DNA of 64,000 nt from Eubacteriaceae bacterium (lineage in GTDB: Bacteria > Bacillota > Clostridia > Lachnospirales > Lachnospiraceae): NCBI GenBank assembly GCA_910574015.1, contig CAJSYQ010000001.1:236637-300636 (forward strand), written 5' to 3'. Of the stretch, positions 8,434 through 18,317 are shown piece after piece (the stretch's first letter is position 1; each line of letters opens with the position of its first letter). The position numbers were made by a program, and so were the translations under genes. Under the pieces are notes generated by a model. The model had not been told where the DNA came from. It did no database searches and saw only the letters and a program-made list of their open reading frames with translations.

Positions 8434-10986
8434 CTATGATTGGCCGCGTAGAAATTTCTCCAGCGTCCTCATGCACTCCTTAATGTCAAGAGGCTTTGTC
8501 AGATGGGCATCCATGCCACTCTCAAAGCACTGCTTTGCATCATCGGAGAAGGCATCCGCTGTCATGGCAATAATGGGCAGGCCGTGATCCGGCCGCTCCA
8601 GTGCACGGATCGCCCTGGTAGCATCGTACCCGTTCATTACCGGCATCCGTACATCCATCAGTACGGCGTCATAATGCCCCGGCTCCGATGCCTCGAACAT
8701 ATCGACACAGATCCGGCCGTTTTCGGCGCGGTCCAGAACCAGTCCCACCGAGGAGAGGATCTCATTGGCAATCTCCCAGTTGATGTCGATATCCTCTGCC
8801 AAAAGAATATGCCTGCCATTAAAATCAATCTCCTCCTGTGCTTTCACCGGCTCATCCTTTACCCCTTCCATATACCGTTTCAAATGCGAATAGAGGGTGG
8901 ATTTAAACAGCGGTTTTGAGATAAATCCTTCAAAATGGGACTCCTGAATATGATCCTCAATATCCCCCCAATCATAGGCTGATATCAGGAAGATTGGCAC
9001 CGCATCGCCAATCTTGCTTCGGATCTCCTGCATCGTCTGCACCCCATCCATATTCGGCATCTTCCAGTCGATCAGGACAAAATGATAATCATCCTCTGCA
9101 TGGTGGTGTTCCTCAATCATCTGGATCGCCTTCCGGCCGTCCAGTGTCCATTCTGCCTCGACACCCAGCTCCTTTAGATTAGAGACAGCGCTTATGCAGA
9201 GCTGTTCATTATCGTCCACCACCAATATCTTCCACTGGGGAAGCATCATCTCTTCCTCCTGATCCGCACGTTTCAAATCCACTGTAATATGAAAACAGCT
9301 TCCTTTCCCCTGTTCACTCTTTACCTCTATGGAACCGCCCATCAGGTTAATAATACTCTTTGTAATGGAGGTTCCGAGACCAGTACCCGTGATATGGCGT
9401 ACCTGCTCCGTGTCCTCGCGGACAAAGGAATCAAAGATCTTTTTCTGGAATTCCTCTGACATGCCGATCCCCGTATCCTCCACCAGAAAATGGTTGCGGA
9501 CATATTTTTCCCCTTTGGGAGAAGGCTCCTGATACAGATGAACGTCAATGCTCCCTCCCTCCGGCGTGAATTTCAGTGCGTTAGACAACAGATTCAGCAG
9601 CACCTGGTTTAAGCGCACCTCATCGCAGTAGATCTTCTCTGATTCAATATTCTGGATAAAGATATCGAAAAATTGGTCGCGCTCATTGATCTGAGGCCTG
9701 ACTATATTTACAATATCTTCCATTACTTCCCGCAGGGACATGATATTTTCGCTGAGAGTCATCTTCCCGCTCTCAATCTTAGACATATCCAGCACATCGT
9801 TGATCAACCCCAGCAGCTGTTTACTGGAGAGCTTCACCTTATGAAGGCAGTCCTCCACCCGAACATGGTCGCGGGGATCACGCAGGGCAATCTCCGTCAT
9901 ACCGATAACGGCGTTCATCGGGGTACGGATATCATGGCTCATGCTGGAAAGGAACTCACTCTTGGCCCTATTGGCATCCATAGCCTCTTTCCTGGATTCC
10001 GCCAGCTCCTGCATTTGCCGGCGGGACAGCCGGTAGTATATGATAAACATGATCATCATCATGAGAAGAATCACAAAAACAGCAGAAATCGTGATCACCA
10101 GACGGCTTTTGTCAAGATGTGTGACCGAAGTATCCAGGCCGCTGTTCGTCATAATGGATACCAGATACCAGTCCACCCGATCAGAGACAGGCGAGCAGAA
10201 CAGCCGTCTCACCTTCCCATCCACAATGACGTCCATGGAATATGATTCCCCCTCTGCAATGGCCGCCTTCAGTTCCCGGACCAGTTCCTCCGGCTCCTTA
10301 CCGTAAGCGCTTTCTACCGTCTCCATCACACGCTGAAAATAATTTTCCCGGAAGGCATCTCCGTTGCGAATGACAAAATTTCCCTGTCCGTCGATGACAT
10401 GGGAATACATATTCGCCTTTTCCTCATCAAGATAGAGAGCACCGTTGAGATATTCCATGGGAACCCCGGCGATAATGGCTTTGCTCTTACTGCCATCCTT
10501 TAAAGGATACTGTGCGGTGACGGCCAGCATGAGATATTTCTCTCCTGCCTCATCCCTGGCCACGCCGAGTCCCATCATATCCCCCTCATTCAGCTGAAAC
10601 AGGAGATTGTCATAATTGGATATATTGAGTTTTTCTCCCCGGATCCTCTCCTCCTCTCCGGATTCCGAATAAAGACCCAGGTATGTAAAGCTTCTGACCT
10701 CTGCACTTGTATCCAGCTCGCTCAGCATATCTTCCCCGTATACCGCAGTAGACGGAGGAATCCGTTTTACAAGCCCATCCACCTGATAGAGCCGCAGGCT
10801 GGTAATGGAATTAAATTTCTGCTGGAGCTGCTGATTCATTTCTGACATATATACATCACTAATCTCCGTGATGGACTGCCGTGTCTGCCTGGCCATGGAT
10901 ACTCCCAGCAGTACAAATACAACAAGACAAACTGTCACCGCAGTGACAATGCTGCAAATAAAATATTTCCTTAACTTCCTGCTCAT
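8434..10986 (-). CDS. Membrane hybrid histidine kinase with two receiver domains
   Basis: An 850-residue sensor. One membrane helix is at about 9-31 and an extracytoplasmic sensing region (probably Cache-like) spans about 35-295. A second helix is at about 295-317. HisKA has the phospho-His in SMSHDIRTPMNAVIG (about 348). The ATPase N-box is NQVLLNLLSNALKF (about 470), with VEDTGIGMS and GTGLGTSI glycine boxes. Two receiver domains follow, with Asp in LIDWKMPNMDG (about 637) and LMDVRMPVMNG (about 775). There is no HPt domain of its own; the free-standing HPt at 11433-11786 is a natural partner. It is the most distal gene of the signalling island. The ligand is unknown. Confidence 0.9.
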   Translation of the reverse strand: MSRKLRKYFICSIVTAVTVCLVVFVLLGVSMARQTRQSITEISDVYMSEMNQQLQQKFNSITSLRLYQVDGLVKRIPPSTAVYGEDMLSELDTSAEVRSFTYLGLYSESGEEERIRGEKLNISNYDNLLFQLNEGDMMGLGVARDEAGEKYLMLAVTAQYPLKDGSKSKAIIAGVPMEYLNGALYLDEEKANMYSHVIDGQGNFVIRNGDAFRENYFQRVMETVESAYGKEPEELVRELKAAIAEGESYSMDVIVDGKVRRLFCSPVSDRVDWYLVSIMTNSGLDTSVTHLDKSRLVITISAVFVILLMMMIMFIIYYRLSRRQMQELAESRKEAMDANRAKSEFLSSMSHDIRTPMNAVIGMTEIALRDPRDHVRVEDCLHKVKLSSKQLLGLINDVLDMSKIESGKMTLSENIMSLREVMEDIVNIVRPQINERDQFFDIFIQNIESEKIYCDEVRLNQVLLNLLSNALKFTPEGGSIDVHLYQEPSPKGEKYVRNHFLVEDTGIGMSEEFQKKIFDSFVREDTEQVRHITGTGLGTSITKSIINLMGGSIEVKSEQGKGSCFHITVDLKRADQEEEMMLPQWKILVVDDNEQLCISAVSNLKELGVEAEWTLDGRKAIQMIEEHHHAEDDYHFVLIDWKMPNMDGVQTMQEIRSKIGDAVPIFLISAYDWGDIEDHIQESHFEGFISKPLFKSTLYSHLKRYMEGVKDEPVKAQEEIDFNGRHILLAEDIDINWEIANEILSSVGLVLDRAENGRICVDMFEASEPGHYDAVLMDVRMPVMNGYDATRAIRALERPDHGLPIIAMTADAFSDDAKQCFESGMDAHLTKPLDIKECMRTLEKFLRGQS

Positions 10987-11015
10987 CTTCCATGTATTCC
11001 TTTCACCTATTCACT

Positions 11016-11399
11016 TCATTCACATTCTTCCAGAGCTTCTTTCAGTCTCTCTATAATATCGTCAGCATCATACGGTTTCTTAATAAAACCCGCAATATGA
11101 TATCCCGCCGCCTTCTCAACATTTTCCTTTGTGGCCTCCGAAGTGATCATAAAAACACAGATATTAGAGATTTTCTTTTCCTTTATATTCTCAAGAACGG
11201 CAAAGCCGTTGAACACCGGCATGGAGATATCAAGGAAGATCGCATCCAACTCCTTTTTCTTCTCCGCGATCACACCGAGAGCGGCAAAACCACTATTCGC
11301 TTCTATCACATTATAGTCGCTACGCAGGATATTCTTCAACACATCACGGTCTGTATCTGAATCATCCACGATCAGTACCTTCTTGCGCATTGGTTTCAT
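11016..11399 (-). CDS. Stand-alone response regulator receiver (CheY-like)
   Basis: A 127-residue single receiver domain. The acidic pair is in KKVLIVDDSDTDRDV, the phospho-acceptor Asp is in AIFLDISMPVFNG, the Thr/Ser switch is in MITSEA, and the conserved Lys is in GFIKKPYDADD. There is no output domain, so it works as a phosphate shuttle or by protein contact. It lies between the HPt gene and the hybrid kinase on the same strand with 29- and 33-base gaps, suggesting a phosphorelay set. Confidence 0.9.
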   Translation of the reverse strand: MKPMRKKVLIVDDSDTDRDVLKNILRSDYNVIEANSGFAALGVIAEKKKELDAIFLDISMPVFNGFAVLENIKEKKISNICVFMITSEATKENVEKAAGYHIAGFIKKPYDADDIIERLKEALEECE

Positions 11400-11432
11400 A
11401 ATACTATCTCCTCACTTACCTGAAATCACTGA

Positions 11433-11786
11433 TTATTTAGAATATCTGCGGATACAGTCAATGATTTCCTCCTGTACCGGCATAACCTTTTCCAGAACCT
11501 CTTTGGCCTGGGCCGGCTGTCCTGCCCGGAGAAGTGCTACGATGTCTGTATATGCCTCATACACAGGAGTGATGGATAGATTTCCTGATGTTCCCTTGAT
11601 GGCATGGGTTTTCTCAATGGCATCCGTCAGATCTTCTTCGTCGAAATCCGGTGTCACGGCATGCGTATCCATTGTCTTCAAAAACGAACCAAGCAGTCTC
11701 TCATAGAGTGCCTGGTTGCCCCCCAGACGATCCAGCCCCTCGTCAATATTTACCCCAAGTTCTTTTAATTCCTCAAAAAGTCCCAT
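11433..11786 (-). CDS. Histidine phosphotransfer (HPt) protein
   Basis: A 117-residue all-helical protein. The HPt signature is KTHAIKGTSGNLSI, in which the His is the phosphorylation site and the KG follows two residues later. It can carry phosphate between receiver domains of hybrid kinases and response regulators. The two hybrid kinases of this island end in receivers and lack an HPt, so this is the likely shuttle. It begins after the terminator-like hairpin that follows the MCP gene. Confidence 0.88.
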   Translation of the reverse strand: MGLFEELKELGVNIDEGLDRLGGNQALYERLLGSFLKTMDTHAVTPDFDEEDLTDAIEKTHAIKGTSGNLSITPVYEAYTDIVALLRAGQPAQAKEVLEKVMPVQEEIIDCIRRYSK

Positions 11787-11827
11787 AAGACTACATCTCC
11801 TTTCCCTTGCTCTTCACTTATTAAGAA

Positions 11828-11855
11828 AGGCACAGGAACAGTAATTCCTGTGCCT
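11828..11855 (-). terminator. Terminator after the MCP gene
   Basis: An 11-bp stem, AGGCACAGGAA paired with TTCCTGTGCCT, and a six-base loop. On the minus strand it is followed by TTCTTAATAAG. It lies 19 bases after the MCP stop and before the HPt gene, so it separates the chemotaxis core from the HPt-receiver-kinase genes, or reduces their expression. Confidence 0.65.
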
Positions 11856-11873
11856 CCTATCTCTTTTATCCCA

Positions 11874-13217
11874 TCAATACTTTCCAAAGTCATCTCCCAG
11901 AGAGATTACCTGCTCATTCATATCTGACACAGGGGAAGTTGACATGGAGGAGGAGAATCCGCCGCCAATACTGCCTGCTCCCAGATTATAGATGGAAAGC
12001 AGCTCTCGCATCCTGGATGCCTGATTTGACAGCTCCTCACTGGCAGATGCACACTCTTCGCTTGTCGCCGAGTTATTCTGTACAACCTGCGATACCTGTG
12101 TGATCGCCTGTTCAATCTGAGACACAGCCGTCGCCTGATAGTTGGAAGACTCCGCAATGCCGTTAATGATCACTTCACTCTCCTGTACGACATTGGTAAT
12201 AGCATCCAGAGCTTTCGCCGTATCATCTGCGATTTTTGATCCTGCGCTCACCTTAGTAATAGAATCCTCGATCAATTCCGCGGTCTCAGAAGCGGCCTCT
12301 GCACTCTTGGCAGCCAGGCTTCTCACCTCTTCTGCCACAACGGCAAATCCTTTTCCTGCCTCGCCTGCCCTTGCTGCCTCTACTGCCGCATTCAGAGCAA
12401 GAATATTGGTCTGAAATGCGATATCATCAATTGTTTTGATGATCTTGGAGATGCTCTCAGATGCCTTATTGATATCCTGCATAGCAGTTACCATCTCCTG
12501 CATCTGCTTATTTCCCTGCTTTACATCGTCTATGGCACGAACCACAAGACTGGCTGCGGAATTTGCCTGTTCCGCATTCTGCTTCGTCTTGTCTGCGATC
12601 TCGTCAATGGATGCCGTGATCTGCTGAATGGCGCTGGCCTGCTCGGTAGATCCCTGCGCCAATGCCTGACTGGCGCTGGCCACCTGTGAAGAACTCAGCG
12701 TTACCTGTGTGCCTGCCTCACTGATGTTAGTCAGGGCATTGAGATTGTCGCGTACCAGCTTGCTCAGTGCATTCCCCATAAGGTCATCTGGAGATTTCGG
12801 CACTACGCTGACTGTCAGGTTCCCGTTGGAAACCTCTTCCGCGATCTGGGACTGATATTTCATATTGTCTATCACTTTGTTGTACTCATCCACCAGTTCA
12901 CCAAATTCATCCTCGCGCTCTTTCACCAGTTCGATGTCAACCCGTCCTGCCGCAATATCCTTTGCCGCATCGGAAAGCTTTGTTAAGGAACTGTTAATGG
13001 CCTTGGTGAGAGATAAGGCTATGAAAAATACTATCAGGGCGGATGCCACGCCTAAGGCAATAGTAAAAATAGTGGAGTACATCAGATAGGAATCAATATT
13101 GTGTGCTTCCGCCGCCTTTTTAGTCGACAGGTCACCAACAATTATATTGATCAGTATTATAAGCACGGGAATCGCAAAACCCACAATCAATCTTGTTTTC
13201 ATCTTCATGTTTTTCAT
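11874..13217 (-). CDS. Methyl-accepting chemotaxis protein with almost no extracytoplasmic domain
   Basis: A 447-residue MCP. Two membrane helices, at about 9-28 and 47-70, are separated by only some 20 residues, so the usual ligand-binding domain is missing. A HAMP region follows (about 72-125). The long coiled-coil signalling domain contains the conserved hairpin tip [20 protein letters not shown] and [17 protein letters not shown]. It may sense membrane or cytoplasmic signals, or act as a scaffold. It is followed upstream on the same strand by cheW after 2 bases and then cheA, so these form one operon. Confidence 0.93.
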   Translation of the reverse strand: MKNMKMKTRLIVGFAIPVLIILINIIVGDLSTKKAAEAHNIDSYLMYSTIFTIALGVASALIVFFIALSLTKAINSSLTKLSDAAKDIAAGRVDIELVKEREDEFGELVDEYNKVIDNMKYQSQIAEEVSNGNLTVSVVPKSPDDLMGNALSKLVRDNLNALTNISEAGTQVTLSSSQVASASQALAQGSTEQASAIQQITASIDEIADKTKQNAEQANSAASLVVRAIDDVKQGNKQMQEMVTAMQDINKASESISKIIKTIDDIAFQTNILALNAAVEAARAGEAGKGFAVVAEEVRSLAAKSAEAASETAELIEDSITKVSAGSKIADDTAKALDAITNVVQESEVIINGIAESSNYQATAVSQIEQAITQVSQVVQNNSATSEECASASEELSNQASRMRELLSIYNLGAGSIGGGFSSSMSTSPVSDMNEQVISLGDDFGKY

Positions 13218-13219
13218 AG

Positions 13220-13771
13220 TTATACCTCTCCTTCTTCAATATTTATATTCTCTGCCTGTTCGGCAAGATTGAGATCATCATCGTTCAGCAGCTTATCAGG
13301 ATCCAGCAGTAATTTTACCGTATCCCCCACCTTTCCGATGCCATACACGTACTTGTGGTGCTGTTTATCCGAGCGCCCAATAGCTGGCGGCGGAAGAATG
13401 TTTTCTTCCCTGATCTCAACTACCTCAGCAATCTGCTCTACAATGAGGCCAACCACTGTAGACTTCACATTGATCACAATAATACAGGTTCTGTCATTGT
13501 ACTCAAACGGCTCCTGCTTAAACCGCAGCCTTACATCAATAACCGGGATCACCTTGCCTCTCAGATTGATAAGCCCCTTGATGTAATCCTCCGTCTCCGG
13601 AATCGCCGTGATCGCCTGAAACTGGATAATCTCATTCACATACTGGATCTTCAGGCCAAAATACTCATTTCCAGATTTAAAGGTCATATATTTTCCCTTC
13701 TGGGTATCCGGCTCGCCTGAAGCTGTATTTGATTCAATTACCAAGCCCTTTAATTCCATTGTTTCTTCCAT
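13220..13771 (-). CDS. cheW: Chemotaxis coupling protein CheW
   Basis: An adaptor that joins receptors to CheA. The CheW fold is recognisable from [38 protein letters not shown] and the later [21 protein letters not shown] use the ATG at 13771 (MEETMELKG). An in-frame ATG at 13783 sits directly against its purine run, too close for good initiation; a third ATG at 13759 is possible. The extra N-terminal 25 residues before the CheW core are acidic and of unknown role. The gene lies between cheA and the MCP gene. Confidence 0.92.
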   Translation of the reverse strand: MEETMELKGLVIESNTASGEPDTQKGKYMTFKSGNEYFGLKIQYVNEIIQFQAITAIPETEDYIKGLINLRGKVIPVIDVRLRFKQEPFEYNDRTCIIVINVKSTVVGLIVEQIAEVVEIREENILPPPAIGRSDKQHHKYVYGIGKVGDTVKLLLDPDKLLNDDDLNLAEQAENINIEEGEV

Positions 13772-13798
13772 GTAGATTACCATCCCTTTCGCAAAATT

Positions 13799-15967
13799 TT
13801 ATTCAATCAATCCCCCTGGATCCAGTATCAGTGCAATACTGCCGTCTCCCAGCTGCGTACAGCCTGACAGCCCCTTCACTTTCTTTATATAAGGAGGAAT
13901 TGTCTTTACTACGATCTCCTGTTCTCCTATAAGTTTATCAACAAAAAGACATATTTTCTGGTCCTCTACTTCAAGGATCAGCATCATACCGTCCTCCACC
14001 GCTTCCTTATATGAGGTCATGCCATACCACTCGCCCAGGCGTATCACCGGGAAACAGTCGCCCCGGATCATAATGTACTCATCCCCGTTCGGCTCATGGA
14101 TCATCATATCTTCCCTCACACGGACAAATTCCTTGATCACGCCGGTCTCCAGCACAAAGGAAGAATTTCCGGTTTCCATCACGATGCCATCGATAATGGC
14201 CAGGGTCAGCGGAATCTTCAGATTCATGACACTTCCCAGTCCTGGAGCGCTCTCAATGTCCAGCGTACCGCCGATGGACTGAATATTCTGGACTACCACG
14301 TCCATGCCAACGCCCCTGCCGGAATACTCTGTGATCTGCTCATTGGTAGAGAACCCGGGAAGAGTGATAAACTGATATACCTCTTTGTCCTTATAGGCGC
14401 TGTCTGGCTTACTGTCGTCCAGCAGTCCCTGTGTTCTCGCCTTCTTCAGGATCTTCTCACGATCGAGTCCCTTTCCGTTGTCGATCACACTGATCCACAC
14501 CTTGCCGGCTTCCATTCTGGCAGCCAAGGTAACCTTGCCCTTATCCGGCTTTCCGCTGTCGAGCCTCTCTTCATTTGTCTCAATGCCGTGATCCACCGCA
14601 TTTCTTACCAGGTGCATCAACGGATCGGAAATATGTTCGATAATGTTCTTATCTACCTCGGTAGTCTCCCCGATCATCTCAAACTCAATATCTTTCCCCA
14701 GCTTTCTTGACACATCAAATACGATGCGGTTCATCTTCTGGAAAATATTAGTCAAAGGAACCATCCGCATGGACATAATAACATTCTGCAGATCTGTCGA
14801 GATCTTGGACATCTGTGCCGCCGCTTTATAAAAGCTGTCCAGATTCAGTCCCGGCACTTTCAGATCCGGGTTCTGGAGAACAACGGATTCCGATATTACC
14901 AGCTCTCCAATAAGATCCATCAGCTGATCCATCTTGCTCACATTAACGCTGATAAAGGATTTTTCAGCCTTCGGCTTATCCCTTGCCAGCTTCTTCTGCT
15001 TGCCAGGTTCCTTGGATTTGATCACATAATCACCGGGGGCCACTTTCGGTTTTGCTGGTTTTTCCGGTTTCGCTTCTTCCTTCTTTTCTTCCCCCTCCTG
15101 TGTTTCCTGTGCTTTTGTCTCTATCTCCTCCACACTGGAATCCAGGTCGATCTGGAATTCCTCTCCGCCAAAATCAAACCCGTGCAGAAATTCCTCCGCC
15201 TTGCATTCAAATATATCTACTCTCTCTATGGCATATCCGACATTGATCAATTCACGCAGATCCTCTTCGCTGCACTGCGCCTGCAGCAGAATGCGGAATC
15301 CATCCTCCAGGATCACATCTGCGCTCCCCTCATCGGTAATGATATCCTCCGGGGAATACAACAGATCCTCCGCAATCTCTTTCAGTGCATATACCGTCTT
15401 ATATGCGTGAATATTGGACATCTCTGTATCCGGATAAAATGTCAGATAAATCTTATAAAAACGACTGGCACTAGTGGCAACAGGTGCAATATAAAACTGC
15501 TTTGGCTCCTCATGTACATTTTTCGGCACCGGTTTTTCCTCTTGTCCCCCCCCGCCGTCACTCTGAATCGCATTCAGAAATCTGTCAAGCTCCTCAATGA
15601 TATCGGTAGCATCTCCGTCCACCTCATCCCCATTTCGGATCTTATCCATTTCTCCTGTAATGAAATCCGCTACAGACAATACATGCTCCACCAGTTCAAG
15701 ATGTGGAACATTGTCCGGCTTGGATTCCCTCAAGTAATAAAAGACATCCTCAAGCTTATGCGAAACAGCCGTTATATTATCAAACATCATGATACCCGAA
15801 GATCCTTTAATGGTATGCATCGTTCTGAATATTTCATTTATGCTGTCTTCATCAAAGCATTCCGCATCCTTCTGATCAAGAACCATATCCTGCAGCTGCT
15901 CCAGCAGCTGCTCATTCTCGAACAGATACATATCCAGCATGCCCTCTGTGTTAAATTCCTCAGCCAT
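13799..15967 (-). CDS. cheA: Chemotaxis histidine kinase CheA
   Basis: A 722-residue class CheA kinase. The P1 HPt domain carries the phospho-His in MHTIKGSSGIMMF (about residue 48). A variable middle contains a P2-like region and an acidic, Lys/Pro-rich linker (about 290-335). The dimerisation segment is near 340-400. The ATPase motifs are LVRNAVDHGIE and GRGVGMDVV. A C-terminal CheW-like P5 domain starts near 590. It would phosphorylate the adjacent CheY-like protein and CheB. It is flanked by cheW and the receiver gene at 16008, all in one direction. Confidence 0.96.
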   Translation of the reverse strand: MAEEFNTEGMLDMYLFENEQLLEQLQDMVLDQKDAECFDEDSINEIFRTMHTIKGSSGIMMFDNITAVSHKLEDVFYYLRESKPDNVPHLELVEHVLSVADFITGEMDKIRNGDEVDGDATDIIEELDRFLNAIQSDGGGGQEEKPVPKNVHEEPKQFYIAPVATSASRFYKIYLTFYPDTEMSNIHAYKTVYALKEIAEDLLYSPEDIITDEGSADVILEDGFRILLQAQCSEEDLRELINVGYAIERVDIFECKAEEFLHGFDFGGEEFQIDLDSSVEEIETKAQETQEGEEKKEEAKPEKPAKPKVAPGDYVIKSKEPGKQKKLARDKPKAEKSFISVNVSKMDQLMDLIGELVISESVVLQNPDLKVPGLNLDSFYKAAAQMSKISTDLQNVIMSMRMVPLTNIFQKMNRIVFDVSRKLGKDIEFEMIGETTEVDKNIIEHISDPLMHLVRNAVDHGIETNEERLDSGKPDKGKVTLAARMEAGKVWISVIDNGKGLDREKILKKARTQGLLDDSKPDSAYKDKEVYQFITLPGFSTNEQITEYSGRGVGMDVVVQNIQSIGGTLDIESAPGLGSVMNLKIPLTLAIIDGIVMETGNSSFVLETGVIKEFVRVREDMMIHEPNGDEYIMIRGDCFPVIRLGEWYGMTSYKEAVEDGMMLILEVEDQKICLFVDKLIGEQEIVVKTIPPYIKKVKGLSGCTQLGDGSIALILDPGGLIE

Positions 15968-16007
15968 ATTCTTCTCCTTTCCTGCATATTCTTTAAATGT
16001 TCCTTCG

Positions 16008-16400
16008 TTATATCAGATCTAATTTTTTCAGCGCCTGTTCAAAACGACCCTGATCGATCGGTTTCCCGGAATAAATGGTGCATCCCAGTTCAAATGCCAT
16101 CTTGACATTTTTCTCTTCATTCAGAGCAGTGGTCATGATCACCTTCACCGCCTGGTCTTCCGGAACATTCCGTTCCTTCTCCAGATTACGGATTCCCACC
16201 AGTGCCTGATATCCATCCATAACAGGCATCATGATATCAAGACAGATGAGATCATAAGGTTCACCATCCTCCAGGGCCATCATAAACGCATCCACTGCTT
16301 CCATTCCGTCCACAGTAACATCGCATTCACCATATTTGGACAGGAAATTCACCATAAATTTCCTGGTCACAAAATCGTCTTCAGCCAATAGAATCTTCAT
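16008..16400 (-). CDS. CheY-like response regulator
   Basis: A 130-residue single receiver domain. The acidic pocket is in ILLAEDDFVTRKF, the phospho-Asp is in LICLDIMMPVMDGYQ, the Thr switch is in IMTTALNEEKN, and the Lys is in YSGKPIDQGRF. It lies between cheB and cheA, the place where cheY is usually found, so CheA is its probable phosphodonor. With no flagellar genes in view, its target need not be a flagellar motor. Confidence 0.88.
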   Translation of the reverse strand: MKILLAEDDFVTRKFMVNFLSKYGECDVTVDGMEAVDAFMMALEDGEPYDLICLDIMMPVMDGYQALVGIRNLEKERNVPEDQAVKVIMTTALNEEKNVKMAFELGCTIYSGKPIDQGRFEQALKKLDLI

Positions 16401-16412
16401 GTTATCTCTCCT

Positions 16413-17441
16413 TTACATTTTATTTAATAATGTATATGTTCTGCCCGCGATATCAGACAACTTATCCTGACGCTCCACCGCTCCCAGATCATATGCTACC
16501 TTAGGCATTCCATAGACGATACATGTCGATTCGTCCTGCCCGATAGTCCTGGCTCCGGCCCTTCTCATGGCCAGCAGTCCCTTTGCACCATCACCCCCCA
16601 TTCCGGTTAAAATAATACCTACTGCATCGGCACCTGCTGTCTTTGCAACGGAATCAAATAAAACATCCACGGATGGACAATGTCCGTTTACCTTCGGTCC
16701 GGGTTTGATGTCAACGCGGTATTCCCCGCTGACCTTCACAAGCCTCATATGCCGATCCCCTCCCGGGGCGATAAGCATGCGACCCGGCATAACCCTGTCC
16801 CCGGTCTCCGCTTCCTTCACCTGGATCCGGCAGTTGTCATTCAGCCTCTTCGCATACATCTTAGTAAACCCGGGGGGCATATGCTGCACTGCCACGATTC
16901 CCGGAATATCCGTACCGAACTCCTTAACAACACTTAAAATCGCCTCGGTGCCGCCTGTGGAAGCACCGATTGCCACAATAAGATTACTTTTATTTACAGA
17001 AAGGTGCGATTGTTCCTGCACCATAGCTGTTTTCCTTACATTGCCGATCTGTGCCGCCGCTGCAATCTTTACCTTCACCAAAAGGTCATTTTTTACAAAA
17101 TCCTCCAGCTGCGCCCGATTCGACACGGCAGGCTTTGCCACAAAATCTACAGCCCCCGCATTCAGAGCATCAAATACTTTGTCGCTCAGAGAACTGATCA
17201 CCACAGTACGCTGAGGATACTGGGGCATCAGCTTTCGCAGAAACTCAATGCCATTCATACGGGGAAGCTCGATATCCAGCGTCATAACGTCTGGATGGTG
17301 GGCCAGGATCGCATCCCGGGCCGCAAAGGCATCACCGGCAGTAGCCACGATCTGGATCGCCGGATCCTTGCTCAGGTTCTGGACCAGCATTTCCCTGAAT
17401 ACGATTGAGTCATCCACAACTAGCACTTTAGTCGGTCCCAT
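16413..17441 (-). CDS. cheB: Chemotaxis methylesterase CheB
   Basis: A 342-residue protein-glutamate methylesterase/glutaminase that resets receptors. The N-terminal receiver domain has Asp in TLDIELPRMNG (about 55). The C-terminal esterase has its catalytic triad in AIGASTGGTEA (Ser), VQHMPPGFT (His) and LTGMGGDGAKGL (Asp). The start lies 3 bases after the cheR stop, so cheR and cheB are translationally close. Activity should rise upon phosphorylation by CheA. Confidence 0.96.
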   Translation of the reverse strand: MGPTKVLVVDDSIVFREMLVQNLSKDPAIQIVATAGDAFAARDAILAHHPDVMTLDIELPRMNGIEFLRKLMPQYPQRTVVISSLSDKVFDALNAGAVDFVAKPAVSNRAQLEDFVKNDLLVKVKIAAAAQIGNVRKTAMVQEQSHLSVNKSNLIVAIGASTGGTEAILSVVKEFGTDIPGIVAVQHMPPGFTKMYAKRLNDNCRIQVKEAETGDRVMPGRMLIAPGGDRHMRLVKVSGEYRVDIKPGPKVNGHCPSVDVLFDSVAKTAGADAVGIILTGMGGDGAKGLLAMRRAGARTIGQDESTCIVYGMPKVAYDLGAVERQDKLSDIAGRTYTLLNKM

Positions 17442-17444
17442 ACA

Positions 17445-18263
17445 TCAGCCCTTCCCTTCCTTTTTTCTAAACACAGATGACTGGACGGTTTCAAACAGCG
17501 TGTCGCCGCTCTCTAGCGACTCCGTCAGCCCGATGACAAGATATCCCCCGGGTTCCAGGCAGTCGTAAACCTTCTGAACCAGCTCCCTTTTTGTGTCTCT
17601 ATCAAAGTATATCATAACATTGCGCAAAAATACAGCATGCATTTTCTTCCTAAAAGGAAATGGATCCATCAGGTTAAATTTGCGGTAGATCACCTGTTTT
17701 TTGAGTTCATCCTTTACCTGATACTGGTTCCCCCCTGCCAGCGGCACAAAAAAATGCCTCTTCCACTGATCCGGCACATTCTTCAGACCCTCCTCTTTAT
17801 AGACCCCCCGCATGGCCTGCTGCAGTGCTTTTGTGGAAATATCCGTAGCAAGGACACGGTAATCCCATTGATCCCGTTCCAGTCCAAGGAAATCCGTGAT
17901 CACCATGGCAAGCATATAGGGTTCCTCTCCCGTGGACGCTGCGCCGCACCAGACCCGGATATCCTTACTGCCGCGTTCCTTCTGTTTGACCCATGGCAGT
18001 ATGACATTCCGCAGACATTCCAGGTGTTCAAACTCCCTCATAAAAAAAGTATAATTCGTAGTCAGAAGGTTTACCAGCATTTTTTCCTGCGCCCCTGCCT
18101 GATTGTTCAGCACCGCCTGCATAAAATCCTTAAAACTGCTCCATCCACCTGTCCGGATAAAATTTTCCATCCGCCCCCTGACGATTTCTTTCTTATCTTT
18201 CAACTCTATTCCATAATGCTGTTTCATATAAGCTGAAATCTGCTGAAATTCTTCCTCTGTCAT
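17445..18263 (-). CDS. cheR: Chemotaxis receptor methyltransferase CheR
   Basis: A 272-residue SAM-dependent methyltransferase that methylates Glu residues of MCPs. The small N-terminal helical domain starts MTEEEFQQISAYMKQHYGIE. The catalytic domain contains RVWCGAASTGEEPYMLAM, the SAM-binding and family signature, and VFLRNVMIYFD near residue 205, followed by LEPGGYLVIG. The length is normal. It lies directly upstream of cheB. Confidence 0.96.
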   Translation of the reverse strand: MTEEEFQQISAYMKQHYGIELKDKKEIVRGRMENFIRTGGWSSFKDFMQAVLNNQAGAQEKMLVNLLTTNYTFFMREFEHLECLRNVILPWVKQKERGSKDIRVWCGAASTGEEPYMLAMVITDFLGLERDQWDYRVLATDISTKALQQAMRGVYKEEGLKNVPDQWKRHFFVPLAGGNQYQVKDELKKQVIYRKFNLMDPFPFRKKMHAVFLRNVMIYFDRDTKRELVQKVYDCLEPGGYLVIGLTESLESGDTLFETVQSSVFRKKEGKG

Positions 18264-18317
18264 AATAACCTTATCCCTCCGTCAAAAAATAAATTTTAAA
18301 TAAAGAACATTTGCCAT

